From an uncultured Vampirovibrio sp. (GTDB taxonomy: Bacteria; Cyanobacteriota; Vampirovibrionia; Gastranaerophilales; Gastranaerophilaceae), in assembly GCA_910584405.1 (NCBI GenBank), contig CAJUAL010000001.1, positions 333,602 to 397,601 of the forward strand: a DNA stretch of 64,000 nucleotides, in the 5' to 3' direction. A program made the position numbers and the translations under genes. This document shows, one piece after another, positions 50,105-60,103 of the stretch. Below the pieces are notes generated by a model. That model made no database searches. It was not told the DNA's origin and saw nothing but the letters and a program-made list of their open reading frames with translations. Every line of letters starts with the position of its first letter. Position 1 is the stretch's first letter.

Positions 50105-52912
50105 TTATTTTATAGCTTCAAGACAGTCTTCACAAATTCCGTCTTCGTTAAGTTGACGATATTTCCAACATCTTGTACATTTTTCGCCTTGAGCTTTTGT
50201 AACCCAAACTGTGTAACCTTCTTCGGTGTGTTCATTTAGAACATTGCTTGGCGCTGTTTCTGTCAGGTGAGCTTGAGATACAATATAGATATCTGCTAAG
50301 TCTGCTTCATTTGCTTTTAATATTGAAGCATCTTCAGCTTTAATCCATACTGCAACTTCTAATGAACTGCCGACTTTTTTATCAGCTCTTAGTGGTTCAA
50401 TTGCTCGGGATACAACTTCACGAGATTTTAGAATTTTTGTAAATTCTTCTTCAAGTTGTGGAGAATCCCAGTTTTCATTTACCCCCGGCCAATCTGATAA
50501 TAAAATACTGATTAAGCCGCTACGTTGACATTCCGGAATATTTTGCCAGATGTCTTCTGCCTGGTGAGGCATTACAGGAGCTAATACTCTTACAAGTGTC
50601 ATTAGGTTTTCATATAAAACGGTTTGACAAGCTCTTCTTGATAATGATTTTTTACCTGCTGTATATAATCTGTCTTTTACTATATCAAGGTAGAATGAGC
50701 TTAAGTCATTTGCCGCAAAGTTTTGCAGACATTGGAAGTATTTATAAAATTCATAATTTTCAAATGCTTCGGTTACTTCTGCAATAAGTTTATTTAATTT
50801 GTGTAATGCAAATTTATCAATATTTTTAAGTTCATCGTATTGAACATAATCAACCGCAGGATCAAAATCAAACAGGTTTCCGCTTAAAAATCTTGCAGTA
50901 TTTCTTGTTTTCTTAAAGATTTCTGTTAGTTGTCCAATTATGTTATTACCGATTTTGATATCGTTTCTATAGTCAACAGATGCAGCCCAAAGTCTAAGAA
51001 TATCAGCACCGTAGTTTTTGATAATATCATCAGGTCTGATGTAGTTACCTAAAGATTTAGACATTTTGCGTCCGTCTTCTCCAAAAACAAATCCGTGAGT
51101 CAGAACTTGTTTATAAGGAGCTTTTCCTTGAGTTGCAATTGATGTTAATAATGAAGATTGGAACCATCCTCTGTGTTGGTCGGAACCTTCAAGATACATA
51201 TCAACAGGTGTATGACCTAATTCGTCAGCTCTTTTTTCAACAACTGCTCTCCAAGACACCCCTGAGTCAAACCATACGTCCATAATATCTTTTTCTTTAC
51301 GGAAGTGTGTTTTACCGCATTTAGGGCAAACAAATCCTTGTGGAAGCAATTCTTCTGCTGAATATTTTACCCAAGCATCAGAGCTTTCTTTTTCAAACAT
51401 TTTTGCAACATTTTCGATTGTTTCGTCAGTGCAAATAACTTCTCCGCAGTCTTCGCAGTAGAAAATAGGAATAGGAACACCCCAAGCACGTTGACGGGAA
51501 ATACACCAATCTGTACGGCTTTCTACCATGTTACCGATTCTGTTTTCGCCGCTAGCCGGAATCCATTTTACTCCGTGAATTGCGTTTAATGCTTCATCTC
51601 TGAATTTATCCACTTTAACAAACCATTGCGGTGTTGCACGGTAAATAACAGGTTTTTTACATCTCCAGCAGTGCGGGTAGCTGTGTTGAATATCTTGTTG
51701 TTTTAGTAATGCTCCGCAGTTTTGAAGCATTTCTATAACCATTGAATTTCCTTTGTAATAAGGAACTCCTACTAACTCAGGTATTCCGACAACATCAGTC
51801 CAAATTCCTTGACCGTCAAGCGGAGAAAATACTTCTATATTATATTTACATCCGACTTCGTAGTCTTCAAGACCATGACCGGGTGCTGTGTGAACAGAAC
51901 CTGTACCGGCATCAAGTGTTACGTGTTCACCTAAGATTATAGGTGATTTTCTGTCAACAAGCGGATGTTTTGTATTTAATAATTCTAAATCCTGTCCTTT
52001 GCAGGTTCCAAGAATCTTAATGTCAGCTTCTTCCCATTCAACATCTTTCAAGAATGAGCCTAAAAGGTCTGTGGCAACTACGTAAACATCTCCTTTGTAA
52101 TCAAAGAATGAATATTCAAATCTCGGGTGCATAGATATTGCCATGTTTGAAGGAATTGTCCAAGGAGTTGTTGTCCAGATGATTGCATAAACATTTTTGT
52201 TTGGCAGGTCAACAAGCTGTCCGATTTTGTTTACTCCTTCATCATCAAATTTGAATCTGACATAAATAGAAGTTGAAGTATGATCTGCGTATTCAACTTC
52301 TGCTTCTGCTAAAGCTGTTTCGCAAGACGCGCACCAATAAACAGGTTTCAAACCTTTTTCAATATAACCTTTTTTGTACATTTCGCCAAAAACTCTGATT
52401 TGTTCGGCTTCATAATCAGCGTCAATTGTTAAATAAGGTTTTTCCCAGTTACCCAAAACGCCTAAACGTTTAAATTCTGATTCTTGACCTTTAAGGTTTT
52501 TGTGAGCAAATTCTCTGCATTTTGCACGTAATTCGGTTTCAGTGATTGAATGACGACCGCCTTTAATATTTTTTACAACAGCGTTTTCAATCGGAAGCCC
52601 GTGTCCGTCATAACCCGGAACATACGGTGCATAGAATCCTTTTTGAGATTTATATTTGATTAAAATATCTTTTAAAATTTTATTTAAAGCTGTTCCGACG
52701 TGAATTTTTTCAGAACTCAAATACGGAGGTCCGTCGTGTAATACAAATGAATTTGTTTTATCACGGTTTGAAATAATTTTATCGTAAATATTGTTTTCTT
52801 CCCAGAATTTTTGGATTTCAAGTTCTCGAACAGTTGCATTTGCACGCATTGCAAGAGTTGTTTGAGGTAAGTTAAGAGTATTTTTATACTCGGTTTTGGT
52901 ACTTTCTGTCAT
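50105..52912 (-). CDS. ileS: Isoleucyl-tRNA synthetase
   Basis: A 935-residue class I synthetase. DGPPYLSSEKIHVGTALNKI is the N-terminal signature, where the HIGH motif reads HVGT; WTTTPWTIPSN marks the editing domain entry, SRQRAWGVPIP, DVWFDSGVSW and DGRKMSKSLGNY (KMSKS) are normal. The C-terminus carries the zinc finger CTRCWKYRQLNEDGICEDC. It ends 2 bases... upstream of it lies the symporter gene on the same strand, whose stop is 3 bases before ileS's start. Confidence 0.96.
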   Translation of the reverse strand: MTESTKTEYKNTLNLPQTTLAMRANATVRELEIQKFWEENNIYDKIISNRDKTNSFVLHDGPPYLSSEKIHVGTALNKILKDILIKYKSQKGFYAPYVPGYDGHGLPIENAVVKNIKGGRHSITETELRAKCREFAHKNLKGQESEFKRLGVLGNWEKPYLTIDADYEAEQIRVFGEMYKKGYIEKGLKPVYWCASCETALAEAEVEYADHTSTSIYVRFKFDDEGVNKIGQLVDLPNKNVYAIIWTTTPWTIPSNMAISMHPRFEYSFFDYKGDVYVVATDLLGSFLKDVEWEEADIKILGTCKGQDLELLNTKHPLVDRKSPIILGEHVTLDAGTGSVHTAPGHGLEDYEVGCKYNIEVFSPLDGQGIWTDVVGIPELVGVPYYKGNSMVIEMLQNCGALLKQQDIQHSYPHCWRCKKPVIYRATPQWFVKVDKFRDEALNAIHGVKWIPASGENRIGNMVESRTDWCISRQRAWGVPIPIFYCEDCGEVICTDETIENVAKMFEKESSDAWVKYSAEELLPQGFVCPKCGKTHFRKEKDIMDVWFDSGVSWRAVVEKRADELGHTPVDMYLEGSDQHRGWFQSSLLTSIATQGKAPYKQVLTHGFVFGEDGRKMSKSLGNYIRPDDIIKNYGADILRLWAASVDYRNDIKIGNNIIGQLTEIFKKTRNTARFLSGNLFDFDPAVDYVQYDELKNIDKFALHKLNKLIAEVTEAFENYEFYKYFQCLQNFAANDLSSFYLDIVKDRLYTAGKKSLSRRACQTVLYENLMTLVRVLAPVMPHQAEDIWQNIPECQRSGLISILLSDWPGVNENWDSPQLEEEFTKILKSREVVSRAIEPLRADKKVGSSLEVAVWIKAEDASILKANEADLADIYIVSQAHLTETAPSNVLNEHTEEGYTVWVTKAQGEKCTRCWKYRQLNEDGICEDCLEAIK

Positions 52913-52914
52913 TT

Positions 52915-54210
52915 CTATTGTCCCTCTATATTTTCAGTTACTTCACATAATTTTTTCGGCTCATTTTCGCCGTTTATAAATAATTTCATTTTTTCATAAT
53001 CAAAAGCATTTTCCCAACGGGCAATAACTACTGTTGCAACACAGTTTCCGATTAAGTTTACGGTAGTTCTTCCCATATCAAGGATTTGGTCTATACCAAG
53101 CAGGATTGCAACCCCGATAATCGGAATATTAAAGCTTGATAATGTTCCTGCAAGAACGATAAGCGAAACCCTCGGTACCCCTGCAATCCCTTTACTTGTA
53201 AGCATCAATGCAAGCATCATACCGATTTGGGTTTGCAGAGATAAGTCTATACCGCAAATTTGTGATGAGAAAATTACAGCCATTGCAAGGTATAATGTAC
53301 TTCCGTCAAGATTAAAAGTATAACCTGTCGGCATAACGAAACTTACTATATTTTGAGGAACTCCGAAACGTTCCATTATATTGATTGCTTTTGGAAAAGC
53401 TGCTTCCGAACTTGCCGTAGAGAATGCTAATATTGCAGGTTCCTGAATTGCTTTTAGCAAGTTTCTCAGAGAAATTCTTGCATATTTACAAGCAATAAAT
53501 AATACAAGTAAGACGAATACCGCAAGTGCTGTATATAATGAGAATATTATTTTTGCGTAGTTTTTAAGTATTGATAAACCGTTCATTCCGACAGTAGATG
53601 CTATTGCACCGAAAATCCCTAATGGTGCAAAATACATAACATATTCGGTAAATTTAAACATTATTTGGGCAACCGAGTTAAGTAAATCCATAACAGGTTG
53701 TGCTTTTTTACCTACAGCACATATTGCGACTGCCATAAATATTGAGAATACAACGATTTGTAATAAGTTTCCTTCAGACATTGCCTGAACAATACTTGTT
53801 GGGAAAACGTTTACAATCATCTCGGATATTGATGTGTGAGGGGTTGTAACAGCCATTAATCCAGCTTCTTTTAATAACTCGGGGTTTGCAACCGTTCCTG
53901 TTACAAAACCTTTACCCGGGTTAAAAATATTACCCATTGTTAATCCGATAATTAATGCAAGTGTTGTTACAATTTCAAAGTAAATAATTGTTTTAACACC
54001 GATTTTGCCTAAACTTTTAATATCCCCATGACCTGCAATTCCTGTTACAAGGGTTGCAAACAATAACGGGGCAATAATCATTTTTACCATGCGCAAAAAT
54101 ATTAGTGCAAATGCTCTCATTTTTATCGCAAGATGCGGGCAAAAATGACCGAATATCACACCTAAAACCAGCGCTATAAATATCAGTAATGTAAGTCTTG
54201 AATGTTTCAA
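52915..54210 (-). CDS. Sodium/proton:dicarboxylate symporter (DAACS family)
   Basis: A 431-residue membrane transporter (GltP/DctA type) for glutamate, aspartate or C4-dicarboxylates. About eight membrane helices; FSTASSEAAFPKAINIMERF is the first re-entrant-loop serine-rich motif, MPTGYTFNLDGSTLYLAMAV the NMDGT-like motif (here NLDGS), and GIAGVPRVSLIVLAGTL the second loop. I take the TTG at 54210, 7 bases after GAGAGG; the track start is an earlier TTG at 54225. It precedes ileS in the same direction with a 2-base gap. Confidence 0.92.
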   Translation of the reverse strand: MKHSRLTLLIFIALVLGVIFGHFCPHLAIKMRAFALIFLRMVKMIIAPLLFATLVTGIAGHGDIKSLGKIGVKTIIYFEIVTTLALIIGLTMGNIFNPGKGFVTGTVANPELLKEAGLMAVTTPHTSISEMIVNVFPTSIVQAMSEGNLLQIVVFSIFMAVAICAVGKKAQPVMDLLNSVAQIMFKFTEYVMYFAPLGIFGAIASTVGMNGLSILKNYAKIIFSLYTALAVFVLLVLFIACKYARISLRNLLKAIQEPAILAFSTASSEAAFPKAINIMERFGVPQNIVSFVMPTGYTFNLDGSTLYLAMAVIFSSQICGIDLSLQTQIGMMLALMLTSKGIAGVPRVSLIVLAGTLSSFNIPIIGVAILLGIDQILDMGRTTVNLIGNCVATVVIARWENAFDYEKMKLFINGENEPKKLCEVTENIEGQ

Positions 54211-54467
54211 ATTTGAACCTCTCAACCAAAATTATATAATAAACATGCTAAGAATGTAGTTTTTTGAGGTGTTTTGTAAAATTTTTTAAATAAATCTGTT
54301 TTGTTTATTTTCATTATATTATTCTTCAACTTGATTTTGTTAATGATTTTTTGATAAGTCTGAACAAGTTGTCCAAAGTTTATATTATTATTTTTTGCTA
54401 CTTTTATTTAGCTTGAAAATTTATTTTCTCCAATTTATAATTTTTTCAAAAAGAAAGGAGAGTTTAT

Positions 54468-55667
54468 ATGTGGACAAAAGATATTAATATTAATGAGGTA
54501 AGAGAAATCAGAACAAGAACCAATGTTTATTTTGGCGTTGGTGCTATTAACAAAATTGATGATATTTTAAAAGATGTTAAAGCGAAAGGTTTTGATAAAG
54601 TTATCGTAATGTCAGGCAGAAATGCGTACAAAGCAACAGGCGCCTGGGATGTAGTTGAAAAAGCATTGAAAGATAACGGAATCGGATATGTAAATTATGA
54701 TAAAGTTACACCAAATCCAACAACCGTTCATGTAAATGAAGCAGCTAAGCTTGCAAAGGATTTTGGAGCAAAGGCCGTAATTGCAATAGGCGGAGGTTCT
54801 CCGACAGATGCCGGTAAATCTGTTGCAATTTTACTTGAGTATCCTGAAAAAACGGCAGAAGATATTTATGATTTTACATTTGCTCCGACAAAGGCTGCTC
54901 CGATTATTTCAATAAATTTAACTCACGGAACAGGAACTGAAACAAACAGATTTGCGGTTGTAACTAATTTGGAAAAAGATTTTAAACCTGCGATTGCATA
55001 TGATTGTATTTATCCTATGTATGCGATTGATGACCCTCAGTTAATGACAAAATTATCTCCAAAACAGACCAGATACGTTTCAATTGATGCTGTAAATCAC
55101 GTAATTGAAGCCGCAACATCTTTGGTTGCATCACCTTATTCAATCGAGCTTGCAAAACAAGTAATTGAACTTGTTGCAAAATATTTGCCGAAAGCTCTTG
55201 CAAATCCTGATGATTTAGAAGCAAGATACTTCTTGGCTTATGCAGCGATGATGGGCGGAGTTTGTTTTGATAACGGATTATTACACTATACACATGCTCT
55301 TGAACACCCGCTAAGTGCCGTTAAACCTGATTTATCACATGGCTTAGGTTTAGCAATACTACTGCCTGCTGTTGTGAAAACAATCTATAAAGACAGAGCC
55401 GCAACTTTAGCAGATATTTTAGCTCCAATCGTTCCGGACTTAACCGGTAACCCTGATGAAGCTCAAAAAGCTGCTGACGGTGTTTATGAATGGTTAAAAT
55501 CAGTAGATGTTCCTGAAAAACTTACAGATATGGGCTTTAGTTCTAATGATGTTGACAGATTAACTGACTTGGCTTTCTCAACTCCATCTCTTGACGGTTT
55601 GATTAATATTGGTCCAAGCGGTAATTCTCGTGAAGTTGTTAGAAAAATCTACGAAGAATCACTTTAA
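54468..55667 (+). CDS. Iron-containing alcohol dehydrogenase
   Basis: A 399-residue group III ADH, probably reducing an aldehyde with NAD(P)H in fermentation. GGGSPTDAGKSVAI binds the cofactor; ISINLTHGTGTETNRFAV, SIDAVNHVIEAATSL, and LLHYTHALEHPLSAV with LSHGLGLAI hold the metal-ligand His/Asp residues. AAAGGAG lies 7 bases before the ATG. The 240-base upstream region is AT-rich and shows no operator I can name. Confidence 0.94.
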   Translation: MWTKDININEVREIRTRTNVYFGVGAINKIDDILKDVKAKGFDKVIVMSGRNAYKATGAWDVVEKALKDNGIGYVNYDKVTPNPTTVHVNEAAKLAKDFGAKAVIAIGGGSPTDAGKSVAILLEYPEKTAEDIYDFTFAPTKAAPIISINLTHGTGTETNRFAVVTNLEKDFKPAIAYDCIYPMYAIDDPQLMTKLSPKQTRYVSIDAVNHVIEAATSLVASPYSIELAKQVIELVAKYLPKALANPDDLEARYFLAYAAMMGGVCFDNGLLHYTHALEHPLSAVKPDLSHGLGLAILLPAVVKTIYKDRAATLADILAPIVPDLTGNPDEAQKAADGVYEWLKSVDVPEKLTDMGFSSNDVDRLTDLAFSTPSLDGLINIGPSGNSREVVRKIYEESL

Positions 55668-55687
55668 TAATTAAAATTAAAGATATG

Positions 55688-55720
55688 ACGGCGCGGGCTA
55701 AACAGCCCGCGCCGTTTCTT
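55688..55720 (+). terminator. Terminator of the Fe-ADH gene
   Basis: ACGGCGCGGGCT (55688-55699) / AGCCCGCGCCGT (55704-55715), AAAC loop, TTTCTT after. Confidence 0.88.
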
Positions 55721-55809
55721 ATATTAAAATAATATAAAGGAATATCAAAATCTTAAGGTTTGTACTATAATTAACATATTGTACGGATTAGTAAGAAAGA
55801 GGGTTAATA

Positions 55810-56613
55810 ATGATAGACAAAACAGCAATAATTCACCCGTCGGCTAAAATTGCAGAAGATGCAATTATCGGGCCTTATGTAGTTATCGGTGAAGGCGTTA
55901 CAATCGGCAGTGGTACAAGAGTTATTTCAAATGCCCATATTGAACATGCGCAAATTGGTAAAAATTGTACAATTTCTCCGTTTGCAACAATAGGTTCTGA
56001 ACCTCAGGATTTAGGTTACAAAGGGGAAGATACAAAGGTTGTTATCGGGGATGAAACAATCATTAAAGAAAATGTAACTATTCACAGAGGTGCAGCTTGC
56101 GGTGATTTTACAACAAGAATAGGTAATAAGTGTTTGCTTATGGTAGGTTCTCACGTTGCACACAATTGTGTTTTGGATGATCAGGTAATTTTAGCAAACT
56201 TGGTTACTTTAGGCGGGCATGTTCATGTTGGTTTTGGCGCTTTTGTTGGTGGCATGAGTGTATTCCACCAAAATATCAGAATCGGTGATATGGCAATTAT
56301 CAGCGGATTTTCTGCTTCTCGTCAGGATATTTTACCGTATTCTAAAGGTGAAGGCAGACCTCCTGTTCCGCGCGGACTTAACGTTATTGCTATGAAACGC
56401 CGCGGGGTTCCGTTAGAAGTTAGAACAGCAACAAACGCAGCATTCAAATTATTGATTTCTGAAGAATATAATACTTCTCAAGCGATTGAAAAGATTAAAG
56501 CTGAAATTCCGATGAATGAATATATTGAAAAAATGATTGATTTTATTCAAACATCAAAACGAGGCGTTCTTCTTAAATCTCATAAATCAGGACACGAAAG
56601 TTTGGAAGATTAA
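55810..56613 (+). CDS. lpxA: UDP-N-acetylglucosamine O-acyltransferase
   Basis: A 267-residue left-handed beta-helix enzyme for the first step of lipid A synthesis. Hexapeptide repeats run from IHPSAKIAEDAIIGPYVVIG; the catalytic His lies in VGSHVAHNC, and GLNVIAMKRRG with the C-terminal helical domain is typical of LpxA rather than LpxD. AGAGGG precedes the ATG. It shows the organism makes an LPS outer membrane; other lpx genes are not adjacent. Confidence 0.95.
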   Translation: MIDKTAIIHPSAKIAEDAIIGPYVVIGEGVTIGSGTRVISNAHIEHAQIGKNCTISPFATIGSEPQDLGYKGEDTKVVIGDETIIKENVTIHRGAACGDFTTRIGNKCLLMVGSHVAHNCVLDDQVILANLVTLGGHVHVGFGAFVGGMSVFHQNIRIGDMAIISGFSASRQDILPYSKGEGRPPVPRGLNVIAMKRRGVPLEVRTATNAAFKLLISEEYNTSQAIEKIKAEIPMNEYIEKMIDFIQTSKRGVLLKSHKSGHESLED

Positions 56614-56620
56614 TAACTTA

Positions 56621-56649
56621 AAAAGACCGCTTACAAAGCGGTCTTTTTA
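56621..56649. terminator. Bidirectional terminator
   Basis: AAAAGACCGCTT (56621-56632) / AAGCGGTCTTTT (56636-56647), between convergent lpxA and the M16 gene. Confidence 0.9.
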
Positions 56650-59241
56650 TTACTTTTTATCTGTTGTGACAACTGACATTATATAATTATTTGTGAAATA
56701 TTTGTTTGCAACTTCTATTATATCAGCATCTGTTACACTGTTTATCAGGTCTTCATAACGGTCTTTAAACTCATAACCGCGGGTTGAAGCTTCAAACCAG
56801 CCTGTATTTGTTGCTTTATCAAGGTTTGTTTCAAGTCCTACAATGTAGTTTCCGAGTAACTTTTCTTTAGCATCAGAAAGTTCTTTATCTCCTACGTATT
56901 CGGTTTTGAGTTTGTTAATTTCTTCAAATAAACCTGTTTTTGCTTTTTCTAAGGTTTCAGGATTTGTTCCTATATAGAGCATAAAGCTTCCGCGAAGAAC
57001 ATTTGGTGAATACCCAGAACCCAGTTGATATGCAAGCCCTTCTTGTTCTCTTAAGTCTTTAAATAATCTTGAACTCATTCCTGTGCCTAGGATTGAATCT
57101 ATTACCTGCAAAGTTGCGTAATCTTTTTCGTTTAAAAGCCCGTTTACCTGCCAGCCTAAAAGTATCCAGGCGGTTTGGGTCGGCATTTTGATAAGATTTT
57201 CGCGCGGTGCGTTAATTGATGTGATTTTTGAATTGTATGTGTTATAGTCAAATTTTGTGCAATTTTTCTTTTGAGAGAAAATTTTGTTTAATTCTTGTAT
57301 AGTCTTATCTTTATCAATGTTTCCGTTAATTGATATTACCATATTTTGGGGATCGAAAATATTATTGTAATAGTTTACGATATCATCGCGTTTTATATTT
57401 GGAATATTTTTTTCTAAGACTTTTGATGATATTGAATACGGAGTATTATAATAAATTAAATCTCTATATTCTTCAATCGCTCTTTGAAGTGCATTGTCTT
57501 TATTTTTTTTGATAGAATTAAGTTTATCAGATTTTACTTTTTCTATTTCAAAATTATCAAAAGTTGCGTTATTAACAACTTCATTTAAAAGTTCAAGAGT
57601 TTTATCATATTCATCTTTTGTTGTCAAAACGCTTATTGAGAAAGCATCAGCTCCGCTATTTGGAGCAATTTTAATCCCGTTATCTTCCAATACTTGGGAT
57701 AACTCTAGTGATGTATAATTTTTAGTACCTTTCATCATTGTAGATGCCGTAAGATTAGCTGTTCCTCTTACGTTTTCCAAAAGCTGTCCGCCGCGGGAGG
57801 TTATATTTATTGCAATAATATCGTTTGCATTATTTTGTGTATAAAGCATTGTTGCGCCGTTTGAAAGCAGGTATTTTTGAGTTTCTTTGTTTTCACTCAC
57901 CAATTGTGCGGTACCTGAGTTTTGGGTTATGTTTGATATTGGAATATTTTTTGCGCTTTCCGGCAGAACAATTGATATTGCGCTTTTTTCTGCACCTAAG
58001 TATTTATTTGCAGCTTTTTTTACGGCTTCTTTTGTAACGCATTTTATGTTATTCAGGTAGTTTTCATAAAATTTTATATCGTTGGTTAAAGCCATTGTAT
58101 AACCGATTTCTGTTGCAATATTTGTTATGGATTCTCTTGCATAATAAGTATTTCTTTCAATCATGTTTTTTGCAAGTTTCAGTTGTTCATCCGTGACACC
58201 TTTTTCCTGAATTTTTTTAATTTCTTCAAATATGGCATTTTGAACCTGTTTACATTTATTTGGTTCAAAATTTGCACTTATGTAAAAAATTCCGTCATCG
58301 CGTGAGGTCATGTTTCCTGCATCAACTGAAAATGCAAGACGTTTTTTTTCTTTTAGAACTTGATTTAATACAGAAGAGCGTCCGTCGCCCAGAATTGTTG
58401 CTAAAACATCCAAAGCATAAGAGTCATTTTCGCTTATTGAAACTCCGCGAAATCCCATTGCCATATAGCCTGATTCTGTTTGAAGATATTCAGCTTTTTT
58501 TATTTGTTTTGTTAATTGTTGTTCTTTCGGGTAAATTATTTTGGTTTGTTTTTTTTGCTCGGAGTTAAAAACTTCTTTAATTCTTTCCAAAGCATGAGAT
58601 GTATCAACATCACCGATTACGATAGTTATCATGTTAGAAGGTGAATAATGTTTGTTATAAAAATCAAGAACCTGATCGCGGGTAATTGTTTCGATTACTT
58701 CGCTTCTGCCTATAACTTTTCTTTTATACGGGTGGTCTTGATACATCATTGTATTAAGATTTTCGTGCAGAATTTTTGTCGGTGATTGTAAGTCTTTATT
58801 AATTTCTTCCAAAACGACTTTTCGTTCTTTTTCCATTTCATTGCGCGGAATAAGAGGGTGCATCATCATATCGGCATGAAGTTCCATTGCCAAATCAAAG
58901 TCTTTTGACGGAATTGTTACGTAATAATGTGTAAAATCCTTACTTGTCGCAGCATTTGTAATTGCCCCTTTTGTTTCTAGGATTCTGTCAAACTCTCCGG
59001 GGGCATGGTTTTTTGTACCTTTGAAGAATAAATGTTCCAAAAAGTGAGCTACTCCGTTATTTGAATCCTCTTCATCTATTGAACCAGTTTTTATCCAGGT
59101 ATCAATAATTACTATAGGATTGTTTCTAACTTCCTGAATAACGACGGTTTGTCCGTTATCAAGTTTAAACATCTGAGCATCTGCTGCAAATACCGTAGTT
59201 CCGCAAATCATGATTGCTGCCAGTAGTATATATTTTTTCAT
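56650..59241 (-). CDS. Secreted M16 zinc peptidase (two-domain)
   Basis: An 863-residue exported protein with a signal peptide (MKKYILLAAIMICGTTVFAA). It has two M16 halves. The first (about 25-430) has the inverted zinc motif HFLEHLFFKG (HxxEH) and the downstream Glu in EREKVVLEEINKD-like EKERKVVLEEINKDLQ. The second half (about 460-860) lacks HxxEH, as usual for the inactive partner, and has GMSSRLFKDLREQEGLAYQL. It probably degrades peptides in the periplasm. Alone between lpxA and recO. Confidence 0.95.
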   Translation of the reverse strand: MKKYILLAAIMICGTTVFAADAQMFKLDNGQTVVIQEVRNNPIVIIDTWIKTGSIDEEDSNNGVAHFLEHLFFKGTKNHAPGEFDRILETKGAITNAATSKDFTHYYVTIPSKDFDLAMELHADMMMHPLIPRNEMEKERKVVLEEINKDLQSPTKILHENLNTMMYQDHPYKRKVIGRSEVIETITRDQVLDFYNKHYSPSNMITIVIGDVDTSHALERIKEVFNSEQKKQTKIIYPKEQQLTKQIKKAEYLQTESGYMAMGFRGVSISENDSYALDVLATILGDGRSSVLNQVLKEKKRLAFSVDAGNMTSRDDGIFYISANFEPNKCKQVQNAIFEEIKKIQEKGVTDEQLKLAKNMIERNTYYARESITNIATEIGYTMALTNDIKFYENYLNNIKCVTKEAVKKAANKYLGAEKSAISIVLPESAKNIPISNITQNSGTAQLVSENKETQKYLLSNGATMLYTQNNANDIIAINITSRGGQLLENVRGTANLTASTMMKGTKNYTSLELSQVLEDNGIKIAPNSGADAFSISVLTTKDEYDKTLELLNEVVNNATFDNFEIEKVKSDKLNSIKKNKDNALQRAIEEYRDLIYYNTPYSISSKVLEKNIPNIKRDDIVNYYNNIFDPQNMVISINGNIDKDKTIQELNKIFSQKKNCTKFDYNTYNSKITSINAPRENLIKMPTQTAWILLGWQVNGLLNEKDYATLQVIDSILGTGMSSRLFKDLREQEGLAYQLGSGYSPNVLRGSFMLYIGTNPETLEKAKTGLFEEINKLKTEYVGDKELSDAKEKLLGNYIVGLETNLDKATNTGWFEASTRGYEFKDRYEDLINSVTDADIIEVANKYFTNNYIMSVVTTDKK

Positions 59242-59318
59242 TGGAACCTCTTTTTTTGTAGATTATAGGATATAATTTTTTAATTCAACCCCCGGGTGTT
59301 TAATTGGGTACCTGTTAT

Positions 59319-60092
59319 TTACCCCGCAGGCATTTCTTGTAAAATTCCCGTTGATTTGAATTTTTTAGGTGATTTCATTGTTATGTATTCTTTTAAAACT
59401 TCAAATGTTACCGTACAAACTTTTTCGTTGGCTTTTTGTTCATATTCTCCTTTTTCATTAAAGTCGTTAACAGACATTTGTTTGAAGAAATCTCTTAATT
59501 TGTATGGTAATTGTTTTTTATTATACGGAATTTTTTGTGCACATTCTTTGCAGACAATTCCCCCAAGGTGAGGTACAAGAAACATTGTATCTTCTTCAAT
59601 GTTTTCATGACAGCAAAGACATTTGTCAAATTCTATTCCAAAACCTGATTCTATCATCATCTTCAGTTGGAACTTGATAACAGCAAGAAGTATTTCAATT
59701 TTATTTTGAGCTGTTGCAATAGAATCAAGCGTTTTGTATAAAAGGTTGTAAATAACTTCAGAACACGGGTCTTCTTCTATTCCAAAATTATGAACAACTT
59801 CTGTTACATAAGTTGAGTAGCAAATTTTATCTATATCCTGACGGGTTTTATAAAAAGAGTTAACAACTTCCGCCTGGCAGATTGTATCGAGGTTTCTTCC
59901 TTTATGAAGCATTAGGGTATTAGCGACAAGCAAATCCATGCGGGCACCTAATTTACTTTTAGGTTTTTTAACCCCTTTAGCTACCCCCCTGATTAATCCT
60001 TTTTCTTTAGAGTACATGACAATAATTTTATCTGCTTCACTTAAGTTATAGGATTTTAAATTAATTGCGTCTGTTACAAAACTGTTTTGCAT
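59319..60092 (-). CDS. recO: DNA repair protein RecO
   Basis: A 257-residue RecO, which loads RecA on SSB-coated DNA. N-terminal OB fold (AINLKSYNLSEADKIIVMYS, GVKKPKSKLGARMDLL) then a helical domain with a zinc cluster: CLCCHENIEEDTMFLVPHLG followed by GIVCKEC. It lies 11 bases downstream of pilT on the same strand. Confidence 0.94.
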   Translation of the reverse strand: MQNSFVTDAINLKSYNLSEADKIIVMYSKEKGLIRGVAKGVKKPKSKLGARMDLLVANTLMLHKGRNLDTICQAEVVNSFYKTRQDIDKICYSTYVTEVVHNFGIEEDPCSEVIYNLLYKTLDSIATAQNKIEILLAVIKFQLKMMIESGFGIEFDKCLCCHENIEEDTMFLVPHLGGIVCKECAQKIPYNKKQLPYKLRDFFKQMSVNDFNEKGEYEQKANEKVCTVTFEVLKEYITMKSPKKFKSTGILQEMPAG

Positions 60093-60103
60093 TGTCTTAT
60101 GGT

